From: Owenia fusiformis
Taxonomy: Eukaryota; Annelida; Polychaeta; Sabellida; Oweniidae
DNA: 64,000 nucleotides
Reading direction: 5' to 3'
NCBI GenBank assembly: GCA_903813345.2
Contig: CAIIXF020000002.1
Span: 18,426,813-18,490,812, forward strand
Shown: positions 11,558 to 22,400 of the stretch, piece after piece
Layout of the letters: each line of letters opens with the position of its first letter
Numbering within the stretch: the stretch's first letter is position 1
Notes under the pieces: generated by a model
The model's database searches: none
What the model was told of the DNA's origin: nothing
The model's input: the letters and a program-made list of their open reading frames with translations, nothing else
Program-made: the position numbers and the translations under genes

Positions 11558-11880
11558 CTACACAGCTGCATCCACTTATGAATAACCTCTGTTCCATTTA
11601 CACGACGCCTGAAGCTTATATGCTTACGCTCACACATCAAAAGCACATAAGCTTAACTGTAAATTATGTGAAGTGAACTGAACATGAACATGAACGCATG
11701 AACACATATTATCCACAAACAACAATATGTTGAAAATGGAATGCCTCTGTCCCAAATGGATTTGTGATTCAATGGTTTGTTCTTCAATTGATTTAGTTTT
11801 TAAAGCTAGAAAACAAAATTCCAATGAGTATTTACCATGGTGTAAACAAAAATCAAAAATATGCAAATCAGGGAGTAATG

Positions 11881-12014
11881 CCTGGGTCACATTTGCTATG
11901 ATCCATCGGCCGGCGCCCGGCCGATTGAGCGTTTTGTTCAATATTGTATTCGATTTTGAACAAAATACTCAATCGGCCGGGCGCAATAGTGAAAATCGGA
12001 GCAAATGTGACCTA
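11881..12014. mobile_element. MITE B, full copy (about 134 bp)
   Basis: It begins CCTGGGTCACATTTGCTATG and ends GGAGCAAATGTGACCTAAG, an inverted pair, with an inner GGCCGGCGCCCGGCCGATTG versus CAATCGGCCGGGCGC pair, so most of it folds back. It lies inside the larger 11709-14504 element. Confidence 0.85.
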
Positions 12015-13149
12015 AGTATGTTTATTGCAGTTGTACTTCATATGCATAAATGTATTGACCATGAGGGGTATGTACTGCAAGGGACCATTTCAAAGGTACA
12101 ACTAAAGCTTTTTATAAGTATTCAAATAGAAAGTCTAAATCACTATCATTACTTGAATCTGTTTCGAGTTTAATGATTACAGGGTCCACGATTGTCTACT
12201 TATACAAAGCTCTATAATATAAATGGAAAAAGGGTTATCACTTTATGAGTTATTCAAACAACACTTCTTTACCATTGCCTTTGTTTATAATTATCAAGAC
12301 ACATTTAGGACGCTGCAGTTCTTTACGCAGTCCACTCCACTGCTATCCTTCTTTACGCACATGAACATTCATCAACAAAGAATTTATGGGCATTGAAAAT
12401 GTCAGATTTTCTATAGTTGGATAGATCTTTTCTCTTACCCCTCTTTAACTTTGTATTCGCGAATACAACTAACACCTGTCGGCTGCCGGATTAACCCAGT
12501 ATTTTATGACCAACACATTGAAATATGAATGGAATAGTGGCAGGTACATGTACTATTCATATTTAAATGGGTTTCCAATAAATGCATTTGCCAATACAAG
12601 CAAAGTAAATTGAATACAATTGGATTTGAAATTATCCCTGAGTAATACAATTAAATTACTGGGAAGATCGAGGATTACATAAATGCAAATGCTTATGAAA
12701 ACCACAGTGGTCACTCCATACATGAAGATGATTTTCATTGGTTTATGATTAGACATTGGATGTTCGATGAATAGGTTTCTTATCATTCCCCGCACTTGCT
12801 CTTACAAACTGAACAAAATAATCATTTATTTAGCAATGGCTGCGTATGCCGAGAGTAACGTTTATTAATGTCTATGTGGGTACACTGAAATTTTGATTAT
12901 ATCGTGGTTAGCTATGTGGTCCCAGAGACCGTGTTAACGTCTGAAATGCCTCTGACTCAACTTCGGCCTACCAACCTGAAAAAACCCTTTATAGGGAAAC
13001 ATGCAGGTGGTTCACCCGCCTGAATGAAGCAGAGTCACTCTGTAAAACAGAGCGTGGGATTTAGAACTTGGCAGAAAGACGTGTTAACCCGGGGTGTCAA
13101 CTTTCACTCCCGTTAAACTATTTATAAAACCTGAATAATGTTCATTGGT
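12015..13149. other. No gene seen (interior of large inverted-repeat element)
   Basis: No supported frame. At 13120-13130 there is a TATTTATAAAACC TATA-like stretch ahead of the 25-bp repeat, with an AATAAA near 13380. These could belong to some retroelement end, but no terminal repeat pair was found. Confidence 0.45.
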
Positions 13150-13310
13150 GCAGCCCCAGAAGGCTTCGTATGATACAGCCCCAGAAGGCTTCATCTGATA
13201 CAGCCCCAGAAGGCTTTATAATACAGTCCAAGAAGGCTCGGCCCCAGAAGGCTTCATCTGAGACAGCCCCAGAAGGCTTCATCTGAGACAGCCCGAGAAG
13301 GCTTCGTCTA
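13150..13310. repeat. 25-bp tandem repeat, about 6 copies
   Basis: The unit is CAGCCCCAGAAGGCTTCATC followed by TGAGA. Variants differ at a few bases, and one copy is shortened (AAGAAGGCTCGGCCCCAGAAGG). Confidence 0.85.
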
Positions 13311-13390
13311 TAACCCATAAGGCATTACTGTCCAGAATGGTTTGTTCTTTGTGCTGCCCCTGAAGGCCATGTTCTCTGAAAATAAACTAT

Positions 13391-14040
13391 AAACGTTGTT
13401 ACGCGGTATATGGCATACATTCATGGTTGCGCGGTATTTGTGATACGGGTGAATATGCCATACTTACCTGCGGTATATGTCATATTCCGCAGGTGAGTAT
13501 GCGATATTCCGCAGTGAATATGCGATACATTAATTTCAGTGAATACCCGATACTCACCTGCGGAATATGTCATACTCACTTGCGGAATATGCCATATACC
13601 GCAGGTGAATATGACATATACCTCAGGTGAAAACTTGATGCAGAAAGCCTTGATTTGATTGGTTGCGAGAATCGATTCTAAATGTAAAACTACGCTGGAT
13701 TACCAATATAGTTAGTGCGTCGGGTACTAATATATGAATCCTGGATTGATTGAGTAAGTATCATTACGCGAGATTGGTGACTGATACTTCTGCAGAGTTA
13801 ATATATTCCATACACAGTACTGTTGATGCAGTAATCATTATAATAATTTATAACGTTTTACTTGTTCAATCGATGCAACTGACATTTGCGTACTTCCGTA
13901 TCACGTTCTCATTGGTTAGTGTGTATGCCATATACCGCAGGTGAATCTGGCATACACCGCAAGTGAATATGCCATATTCGTTGCGGAATATGACATATTT
14001 TTGTATCGTGTTTACCGCGTAACAAACGTGTTATTTTATG
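13391..14040. mobile_element. 650-bp inverted-repeat element with palindromic subterminal motif arrays
   Basis: The ends AAACGTTGTTACGCGGTA and TACCGCGTAACAAACGT are inverse complements. Both flanks carry clustered short motifs of the form GCGGTATATGCCATA and TATGNCATATTCCGCAGGTGA in both orientations: about a dozen at 13400-13640 and four or five at 13915-14010. The centre (13640-13915) is unique and non-coding. Subterminal motif clusters of this kind usually bind the transposase of non-autonomous DNA transposons. The superfamily is unknown. Confidence 0.75.
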
Positions 14041-14504
14041 ATATAAGAGCCATTTCGTATATTCTATTTTAAAATGTATAACATCTTTATTAATTTTAAC
14101 TATTGTACAATTTTTGTGGCTGAAATTTAGGTGTTACTCGTGTAGGCAAAAAGCCGAGAATGACTACCTTAGTTTCATACTACCCTTTGTTCAAAATACT
14201 ACTTTTCTATTGGCTACTACTTTACACTCAGAATCTAACCTCGTTCTATTTCAGCAACTGCTAACAAAATGATCAGAAAATTATTTTCAATCTCATTCAT
14301 ACTTCAAAACGATAGAAAATATAATAATCACCCACTGAAATATTTTTAGATGGAAAATTGAATAGATTGTGCCATGTTAAATTCTCATTGGAATTTTGTT
14401 TCTAACTTAAAAAATTAAATCAACTGAAGAAAAATTATTGAATCACAAAATCATTTGGGACAGAGGCATTCCGTTTGAAACTAATATAGCTGTTTTGTGG
14501 ATAC

Positions 14505-15600
14505 AGTTTTTTTATTGCAAATAATAGAAAAAATGCTCATTCCCAATGCATTGACATAGACTTCAGTTCCAAATATCATTTACATAGCCAGGATCACAGA
14601 ATGTAAAAAAGTGAAGCCAAATACTTTAAAAATACTCCAATATCGCGGTTGTTTGAGCATTTTTTGTTATTTACCATCGTTACCATCATGAATCTGAATT
14701 TGAAATAATTTAAAAAGACAGTGGCATATATGGTGCCGTTGTCCCGTATCTCATTTTGTTTCGCTGGTAGAATATTATTAACTGTACAATGAGTATAAAT
14801 ACATTTTGATTGATTGTTGTTCCAGAGGAATTTAAGTCTAGGTGCTTTATCAAACATACAGTTCATGAAAATCTAATTGAAGCGGCGTATGTCCGCCATT
14901 CGTGACAACAGAATCTGACTTTACCGTTGTCAGGCTATTCCTGCGTGACATGGATATTTAAATAGCATTTTCATATCTTATTCAAAAGCATTGATTATTA
15001 ATGATTCCCAGTCCTCTGAAGTTTGAAAAATACCTGGGCTAATCCATGGATAATCCTTGAAATTGAGAAATAATTTATTGGATTATATGGTGTAATCGTA
15101 TAGTCCATAAAACGTTTTAAAGTGTATTCCTGTTTTGAAATTGAAAAACATAAGCGAAATGCAAGAAAAACTCCACCTCTTCTTTCTACAAACAACTCAC
15201 GTTCCTTTGGAAAAGTGTTCACCAAATTCGCGAAAATTTTCGGACCTCCTCCTGTCAAATACGCCAATGAGGTAGGCGGTTATGTATCATCAGAATCAGT
15301 ATTCCACTGTATCATCAACTACGTACGGCAAGCAATGATAGGAAGGCTAAGCCACACGTTTTAAGGGAGCTCGTACCCGAACGGTCAAAATTACTGTCCT
15401 CGCGGGGTAAGTGCTACCCTTCAAAATATTTACTTTAGTACAAGATCCGCGTTACAAAAAAGTATCATTTTGTTCATTGATCTGCGGAAATCGTGAATCT
15501 TTGTATGATGAAACAACATTATATTGCAATAAATTTTAACTGCCCGAGCAATTTGAAGCGTGGATATTACAAGAGCTAATGAGGGTAGGCCCCCTCCCCC
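14505..15600. other. Intergenic with transposon-derived fragments
   Basis: 14530-14600 repeats (inverted) pieces seen at 7067-7110 and in the TTAA fold-back family (ATATCATTTACATAGCCAGGATC). The rest, including two overlapping opposite-strand frames of 80-90 codons at 14998-15364, has no recognisable product. Confidence 0.5.
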
Positions 15601-15764
15601 AAATTATTTGGGGGGCCAAAAAGAAATATTTGTGGGCACTCTTTATGTCCAAATTACTCATAACTATGCCCAAGATGGTCAATTAATATAAGGACACCAT
15701 TTAATAGGCATTTTGCAGGATATTTTGAATTAATTTGTGATTTTAAGCATTTTACTACCCTCAA

Positions 15765-15799
15765 TGGGGGCGGGGTGGGGTGGGGTGGTGGGGGGTGTT
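15765..15799 (+). other. G-run cluster, possible G-quadruplex
   Basis: Consecutive runs GGGGG, GGGG, GGGG, GGGG and GGGGGG separated by 1-3 bases satisfy the usual four-run rule on the + strand. It is isolated in AT-rich DNA with no gene beside it. Confidence 0.7.
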
Positions 15800-16011
15800 G
15801 TATAGGGAATCTTGGAAATCCATATACAATATTTTTCAGCTCTACAATATTTTTTTATCCCTTTTATACCATAAACAATATTTTTCACAGCTCTTATACC
15901 GTATACGATATTTCACAATAGTCCAGGTGAAATACAATATACAATACTTTTGAAACTGCTGTTGATTAAAGTTTGGATATTTATAAGGACATAAAATTAG
16001 GAGAGAATCCA

Positions 16012-16741
16012 TGCAGGCCCGTAGCCAGGGGAGGCTGGGGGGGGGGGGGGCGAGCGTGCCCCCCCCCCAGATATCTCCTAAAACAATGTGGACCTACCTT
16101 TTTACTTTCTTGAAGAATTTTCTTATATTTCGAGGAAGAAGGTAACATTTGGTGACATATGTACGGTGTATTTTGATGTGATTGCCAAATTATTTTTATA
16201 AAATTCTAAAAGTTTATATATTTTGATCCTTTAATCGCTCAGAAGGTGCCAAATAAGCCTAAATATTCAATTTTTTAAATACATTAATCATATATTTTTA
16301 TCCTCGAATTGCCAAGAACACACTAAATCAGCCCAAAAATCTTAACTTTTTTCGAGGGAGCATGCCTCTGATTTTTTAATAAATTATATATTTTGATCCT
16401 TGAATCGCTCAGAACGTGTCAAATAAGCCTAAAAATTCGATTTTTTAAAATACGTAAATCATATAATATTATGTTGATCCCTAGAACGATCAGAACGCAT
16501 CAGAATCGGCCAGAATGTGCTAAAAAGCCTAAATATTAAGTTTTTTTAAATACGTAAATCATTTATTTAGATCCTAGAATTGCTCAGAATGCACCAGAAT
16601 TGCCCAGAATGCGCCAAATAACCCTAAAAATTCAATTTTTAGAAATATGTGAATCATATACTTTGATCCTAGAATCGATCAGAACGCACTAAATCAGCCC
16701 AAAACTCCTAAATTTTCCGGGGGAGCATGCCCTCTGGCTAC
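16012..16741. mobile_element. Element bounded by GCCCGTAGCCAGGGG ends, with internal about 100-bp repeats
   Basis: The left end AGGCCCGTAGCCAGGGGAGG and the right end GGGGGAGCATGCCCTCTGGC followed by TACA are inverted. Inside, about five degenerate units of 95-120 bp repeat TTGATCCTNGAATCGCTCAG, GCCAAATAAGCCTAAAAATT and AAATACGTAAATCATATA. No coding frame. Fragments with the same terminus lie at 19668-19826 and 33943-34110. Confidence 0.7.
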
Positions 16742-16866
16742 ATCACCCACAAGGTATTATTATCCCATCGAACAAAGTTCAGAGGGGTATATTATAAAGA
16801 AAGTCGATCTGTGGAATGTCGTATACATAATTATGTAGTGTATGTAGCCGTAAAAGTCACGGTAAT

Positions 16867-16992
16867 GGCTTGGGCACATTTGCTCCGATTCATGGGCCGA
16901 TTGAGTATTTTGGCAAAATTGTATACAGTTTTGACCAGAATACTCAATCGGCCGGGTGCCAGCCGATGAATCAGTGCAAATGTGACCCAGGC
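16867..16992. mobile_element. MITE B, second full copy
   Basis: It begins GGCTTGGGCACATTTGCTCC and ends GTGCAAATGTGACCCAGGC with the same GGCCGATTGAGTATTTT core as the 11881 copy. It is followed at 17011-17085 by another half copy (TGCCTGGGTCATATTTGCCC, CGATTCATCGGCC). Confidence 0.85.
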
Positions 16993-17010
16993 ATAAAGAG
17001 ACTAGCTCTT

Positions 17011-17085
17011 ATGCCTGGGTCATATTTGCCCCGATTCATCGGCCATGATACGGCCGATTGATGAAAATACTCAACAACAAAAACT
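17011..17085. mobile_element. MITE B, half copy
   Basis: Left half only: ATGCCTGGGTCATATTTGCC through CGGCCGATTGATGAAAATAC. It sits 18 bp from the preceding full copy. Confidence 0.75.
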
Positions 17086-17124
17086 TGAAAATCGATAATC
17101 CGGGCCGAAATTCCTTAGGTCTTG

Positions 17125-17245
17125 AACTTCATATATCATGGTTTCAATAATGATTTTCGGTACAATGCGCGTCGGCGTAATGCTTTTCGGTACAAATGTT
17201 TTTGGTACAACTGGTTTCGGTATAATGGTTTTCGGTACAGATATC
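17125..17245. repeat. Degenerate short tandem repeat (about 15 bp, TTTTCGGTACAATGG)
   Basis: About seven to eight imperfect copies of TTTTCGGTACAATGG. They create a spurious minus-strand frame of Tyr-Arg-Lys/Leu repeats. Confidence 0.75.
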
Positions 17246-18290
17246 TTGCACGATGTTTTGAAAGGATCCTGGTCTTAGAAGTCTCTCTGGATGTAATCTT
17301 GTATAGATGGTCTAGGTATAGATGATAAAACGGACGTAATAAATTGTCTTTCATATATTTCAGTTATTCTACCTGGAAGGTAAAGTTAATTCCATTAATA
17401 TTGAGGAATTATTATTATTTCAATATTGAGCGGATTTGTGTTTTCGGGTCACCTTGAAAATGACAATCAAATTATTTTTGAAATATAGATGTCTCATAAA
17501 TAGTTTGTTTCCAAAAGTCCAACTTTTCTGAAATCACCCAATTCAATGCCCTGATTGATTTGTTTGAGTGACGGTTATAACCAGCAAGCCAACATCGCTA
17601 AATGCCCATTTTATACCTGTATTCATCCCGGTAAAGATAAGACTTCCCTGGTATACTAGTATATATATATGGTGGAGCAGAGGGGCGGGGGTATAATGCT
17701 AAGTGGAAATTAACTAGTTGTAATTATTGTTATCGAGAAAAAGAGAAATAATTGCAAAGAGAAAATACCAATTGCTTCTTTCTTTAAGACATCATATTCT
17801 GTCTGAAAGGCAGTATGTTTTATCTATTATATAGGATACGTTTACCCCGACTTTTACATGACACGGGTGATGCTGGGCTAGTAATAATTCTAGTTCGGCG
17901 AAGCTTAATGATCTCAAGGGCGATGTTCATACTTACGTATTACATCGTAGTTAGAATACATACAAACACAGACGTACAAAAAGAAGAACATGTATATTTT
18001 CATCATAATATAATACAAATCTTCAAACATAGTAAGTGAAAGGGTTGAGATTCTGTATGTTCATTTCATAATCATATTACATTAACATTGATTCCTAAGA
18101 TTGTCTTTAACTTGGCATTCCGACATCTAGTATTATATAGAGGGCATTCGTGTATCTAAATAATAGTAAATGCTTCCAAATAATACATACTGTTTTATAT
18201 GGTACCTTACGTCGAAAAGTGTAATATCCATGCAAAATGGTGATTAATTATTTCATCCCATGATACTGGTAATAAATTATATCAAGACAT
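17246..18290. other. Intergenic, no gene seen
   Basis: AT-rich sequence with a short TA microsatellite near 17660. No supported coding or repeat unit. Confidence 0.55.
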
Positions 18291-18573
18291 AAGGCCCCTT
18301 CACATATGGACGAATCCACTAAACGCAGTCTTGCGAGTTGGATGAATTGTAAATTAAGGCGATTGGGAACGTTAAACATGCGAACCAAAGCGCATCTTTA
18401 CGCATGTTTCCGAAGCCGTCCGAAGCTTTCCAAAATGATACTTCAATTCATACGAGCACCCAAACGATGTACAACGTACATATACTAATGGGAACGAATT
18501 TTACTCAAGCTCCTATAGTACCTGCACGCAAGTTGACATCGGGGGTTTTTCTTTCATATATGAAGGGACCTTT
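18291..18573. mobile_element. Probable MITE with AAGGCCCCTTCACATATG ends
   Basis: AAGGCCCCTTCACATATGGA at the left is mirrored by TTCATATATGAAGGGACCTTT at the right, an imperfect 18-20 bp inverted pair around 283 bp of non-coding DNA. The terminal style resembles hAT-type MITEs, but no 8-bp duplication was confirmed. Confidence 0.55.
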
Positions 18574-19483
18574 AGTCAGCAGAACATTCTTTCAGTATTG
18601 TAGCTTAATGCTCACGTAATGGTATTATCGGCACACGAGTGCATACATATTGGATATCCACCAATGTTTCATCATGGGCTCTTCTTGGAAGTAACTTTTC
18701 ATGTGGAAAAAATAAACCTCTCTAAAAGGTTGACAACACCAATACCCATTGGATAATGTTCGCATATTGTTCATAGTATCCATATTGGGATTCGATTTTT
18801 TTAATTTCATGAATACGGTCTTAACTAACATAGCATTATGTTCCAATTGGGGAGGGCGTTTGTGACGTTTTGAGGAGAGTGATTAATTACCACAAAAACG
18901 GCGAGTATCGCAAAATTGATATTTCAAACTATAATGTGCCACGTGGATCTTTAAGGTGGAGCAGCTAAGCTGTAAGTGTGTAAGTTGAAATTCCGAGTCA
19001 TAATACAAATTTCTTAGAAGTTGATAAAATATAGATGTTACGATTCCAAATTTTTCGACCAATTGAAATATATGTGCAGATCCTCAAAATTTTCCAAACA
19101 ATCCTTTCCCCTCTGGTGACGTATTTGAATCATTCAATCATTGTTTAAGAGAACACGATGACATCTGAAAATAATCGTCTCTATACACTAAATTATCTGC
19201 CGAAATCACCTGCCATCTTCCATCATTTTCCCTCTGAGGTAATGTTCCATCCCTTGCGCTGGCCAATCAATTGTTTCTTTTTATTCACTTCTTATCACAT
19301 ATGTATAATATGTACATTGTTTGTAAGTGGTCGTTCGTTCGGTCTGATCACTTGATTGTCTATCGCCACGTGTGGATAACGTGTAGATTACGTGTTAATC
19401 ACATCATAGCTTTTGCTGACTTAGAAAAATAAATATTTGGCACCATCTAGAATGCAACTGTTTCAGCATTGTACGGTACAATA
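18574..19483. other. Region beyond the 3' end of the TSP1 gene
   Basis: The minus strand carries an AATAAA hexamer at about 19281-19286, 200 bp past the TSP1 gene's stop codon, so the transcript end is probably near 19260. The rest holds only unsupported short frames. Confidence 0.45.
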
Positions 19484-22400
19484 TCATCCGTTGCCATTAC
19501 GCTGTCTTTGCCGATGGTCGTGACGGTGGCGGTGATGTGTAGTACGTTCTCCCTGTCTCTTAATATTCAGTTCCAGAAAGGCTTCAAGGGACTGTTCCTT
19601 TTCTGAAAATAATCAGAAGAAAATATCATGATTTGAATGTTATTTGGAACGATAATAACTGCATTGCTTCAATACAGCTTTTGCCAAGGTGGTCCCTTTT
19701 GAAAATTCCAGGGGGTTAAGATTTGACCATTCTGGCCCTAAATCACTTTTTTGTGCTCAGAATGATGAAAATCTGCATGATTTTAGCTTGCTCCACTGAC
19801 CCCCCCCCCCTGGCTACGCCCCTGCATATACTAATAATATGTTTAACTTAAAAAAGGGTTTAATGAAGCGTGACGAATATGTTGGTGAAGCTGTTTTGTT
19901 TGAACAAGAATGAAGGGTGAGAGAACAAGGATACTTAAATCTCAAGTGGAAATAAAAAATGTTAACATAATCAGGAAAAGGAATATCATAACGCCCAGCC
20001 AGCTGTATGAACATATACCCCAGCAACCCAATCAATGACTTACAATCAAACAAATACAAACATCAAACAAACAGATACAAACAACAAACAAATAAATACA
20101 AACAACAAGCAAACAGTATCGAATGACCCCATTCACATCCGCTAGATAACGGCATTGGTAGAACATCTCAAAACATTTGAAATTCAGGACGATTACACAA
20201 AAAGTACCCTGTTAGTACATACCTATTTCACAACAGGCTCCTTCAAAGCCATTTCTACATCCACAGTTTTTATCTACTCCCAGATAACTACCACCGTTAT
20301 AACATCTTGTGTTGCACTCCTGGCTCTCCCAATGGGATATAGGTTCAAATTTACATTGTTTGAATCTATTGCATTTACTGTCTTTTTTATTGTGCTCTTG
20401 GCAGCATTTCTTTTGACAATGTCTGTAGCACCCATTAACTGTTTCATTTTTGGGGCAGCAGAGATAGCGACGTCGCCATTGGTTACCGCCCCCACACGTA
20501 GCTGTACAATTAGTCCATTCACTCCATTCCTTGAAGTCACAAATGTTCAAACATACTTCGTTTCTTTCACTGAAATGTAAAAATTAAATTTAATACCTTT
20601 GGTGTTCTCTATCATATCATCGAATTTTCCAATTAACGGTAATTTGTCAGTAGAGTAAAATTGTAATTTTTTGAGATTGTTATGCGAGTTAGTGGATGTG
20701 AAATGTATCCAGTGGCAAATTGCTATTTTTCCAATTGTGATATACAATGAAATGATATGTTGCTATCATCAAAATTTCGAAAACACGATGCTTTTGAAGA
20801 TTTAATTTCGCTCTTTTTCTGTTATTACATCTTGAATATGCGCCCTTTGTGAACATTCTCTGCTATTTTGTTGATGTAAGTGGAAGAGGAGTCTAGTATG
20901 ACTAGACAAAACTCGTACATCTTTTCTCTTACGAGAGACTGAGACAAACTTTACGAACGGCATCGTAATAAGAATCACATTTCATTCAGTTTTGCCATAC
21001 GAGAATTTGAGGAAATGTTAACAAAACTTGTCTACATCAATAAAATTGAAATGAATTAGGGATGTTCAAGTTTATTTAAGAAAAGACTGCAGTTGAAATT
21101 GTATATTGATAATTGGTAGTTTACTATATACTCGTTTATTGGAAATTTTTTTATGATACTAATGACGCCACTATTGCGATTGATGTCGTAAAAGTGCGGT
21201 GATTTATGAATTGGTTTATGTTTCAATCACGCGATAACAGAGATTTTTCACCCGAGTCCATTTTTTCAATCGTAAGAATTTTGCATGTCTGAATAGATAA
21301 CAAAGATTAAGGTCTATGATTTATACAGTACATTTAACAAAGAACGGTCAGATTGAGAAATGTAATATTACGTCAATATGGCGTAGTGAATACGTAACAT
21401 TTACACTCCCCTCCATAAATTTGAAAACCGGAATTTGTTTTCGGATCACTTATCAACGCCTGTACATGATTTGTGATTCAATAAATGACCATTTTCTGAA
21501 CTGGTCATTATGGTACAAAATTAAGGTCCAAACCTTGATAGGCTTATTCAATATGTGGTATCAGATGACACTTTTGGTTGCAAAATTTCAGAGGGGAGTG
21601 TTCATATACATACTTCATAAACCATTTCTGGAGCAGTATTTATATGTATAAAACTTATGATAGAGAAATATCTTACTGTGGTGATTTGAGGACTTTCTTA
21701 AAGTCGATATCTTTCAAGTCGAGACCAGAAAGTGGACCACCTGTAAAAATAATGCAAAATGCCAGGTAAATACAGGTGATATACAATTCTATATAAAGTG
21801 ATAACAACATGTAAACATTGATCTTATATTGTAATAATGCAAAATGTCAGGTAAATACAGGTGATATACAGGTATATATTTCTATATAAAGTGACAACAA
21901 CATGTAAACATTGATCTTATATTGTAATAATCCAGGTGTGGCAGATATTCAACATCATTGTCAACATAGTTATATACCCTGCCCATTTTATGAGATTTCA
22001 TGACACTCTTTTATGGATGTGTTTATTTTGCTTTTGCTGAAGATGTCACAGTGGTTGTTAATTTTAAAGTTCTGTATACATTTCAAGATACCTTAGTTAA
22101 ATGACTGAAAGGACAAACACTGTTACAGAGTTATCACAATATTTATCTGGTTCAATATTTTATTGAAACTAACTTCTCAATGAATGAGTGGCAATAGTGT
22201 GACATCAATACACACAGACGCCGGTCGCATTCAATGGGGGATTCTCCATAACTAAAATGACACCACATTTCTATTAGGTATCTATTCTGTGTAATACACG
22301 TTCCCATGATTCATGCTATAATATACCATTTATAAGTATCATTGATGTGTAAAAATTATCTTATATATTAATGATATTTCCTGTATTGAAATGAAGTAGG

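Larger units (their letters stand above)
11709..14504. mobile_element. 2.8-kb element with about 130-bp terminal inverted repeats and nested inserts
   Basis: The left arm 11709-11840 and right arm 14372-14504 are inverted copies sharing GGAATGCCTCTGTCCCAAAT, then GATTCAAT and AACAAAATTCCAATGAG. They are about 80 percent identical by eye. Between them lie MITE B (11881-12014), a 25-bp tandem repeat (13150-13310) and another inverted-repeat element (13391-14040). No transposase frame is visible. A fragment of the same end occurs at about 9253-9278, beside the 829-bp fold-back element. Confidence 0.6.

Noticed and set aside
11630-12173. Opposed 103- and 148-codon frames
   Set aside because: They span MITE B and the arm of the large inverted-repeat element and have no recognisable product.
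12905-13390. Possible LTR (TATA-like box, AATAAA, internal repeats)
   Set aside because: No second copy, no TG..CA boundary pair, no primer-binding site and no retroelement coding remains were found.
20155-20580. 141-codon + strand frame
   Set aside because: It is the antisense shadow of the TSP1/EGF exon, whose minus-strand reading has clear domain motifs and splice sites.
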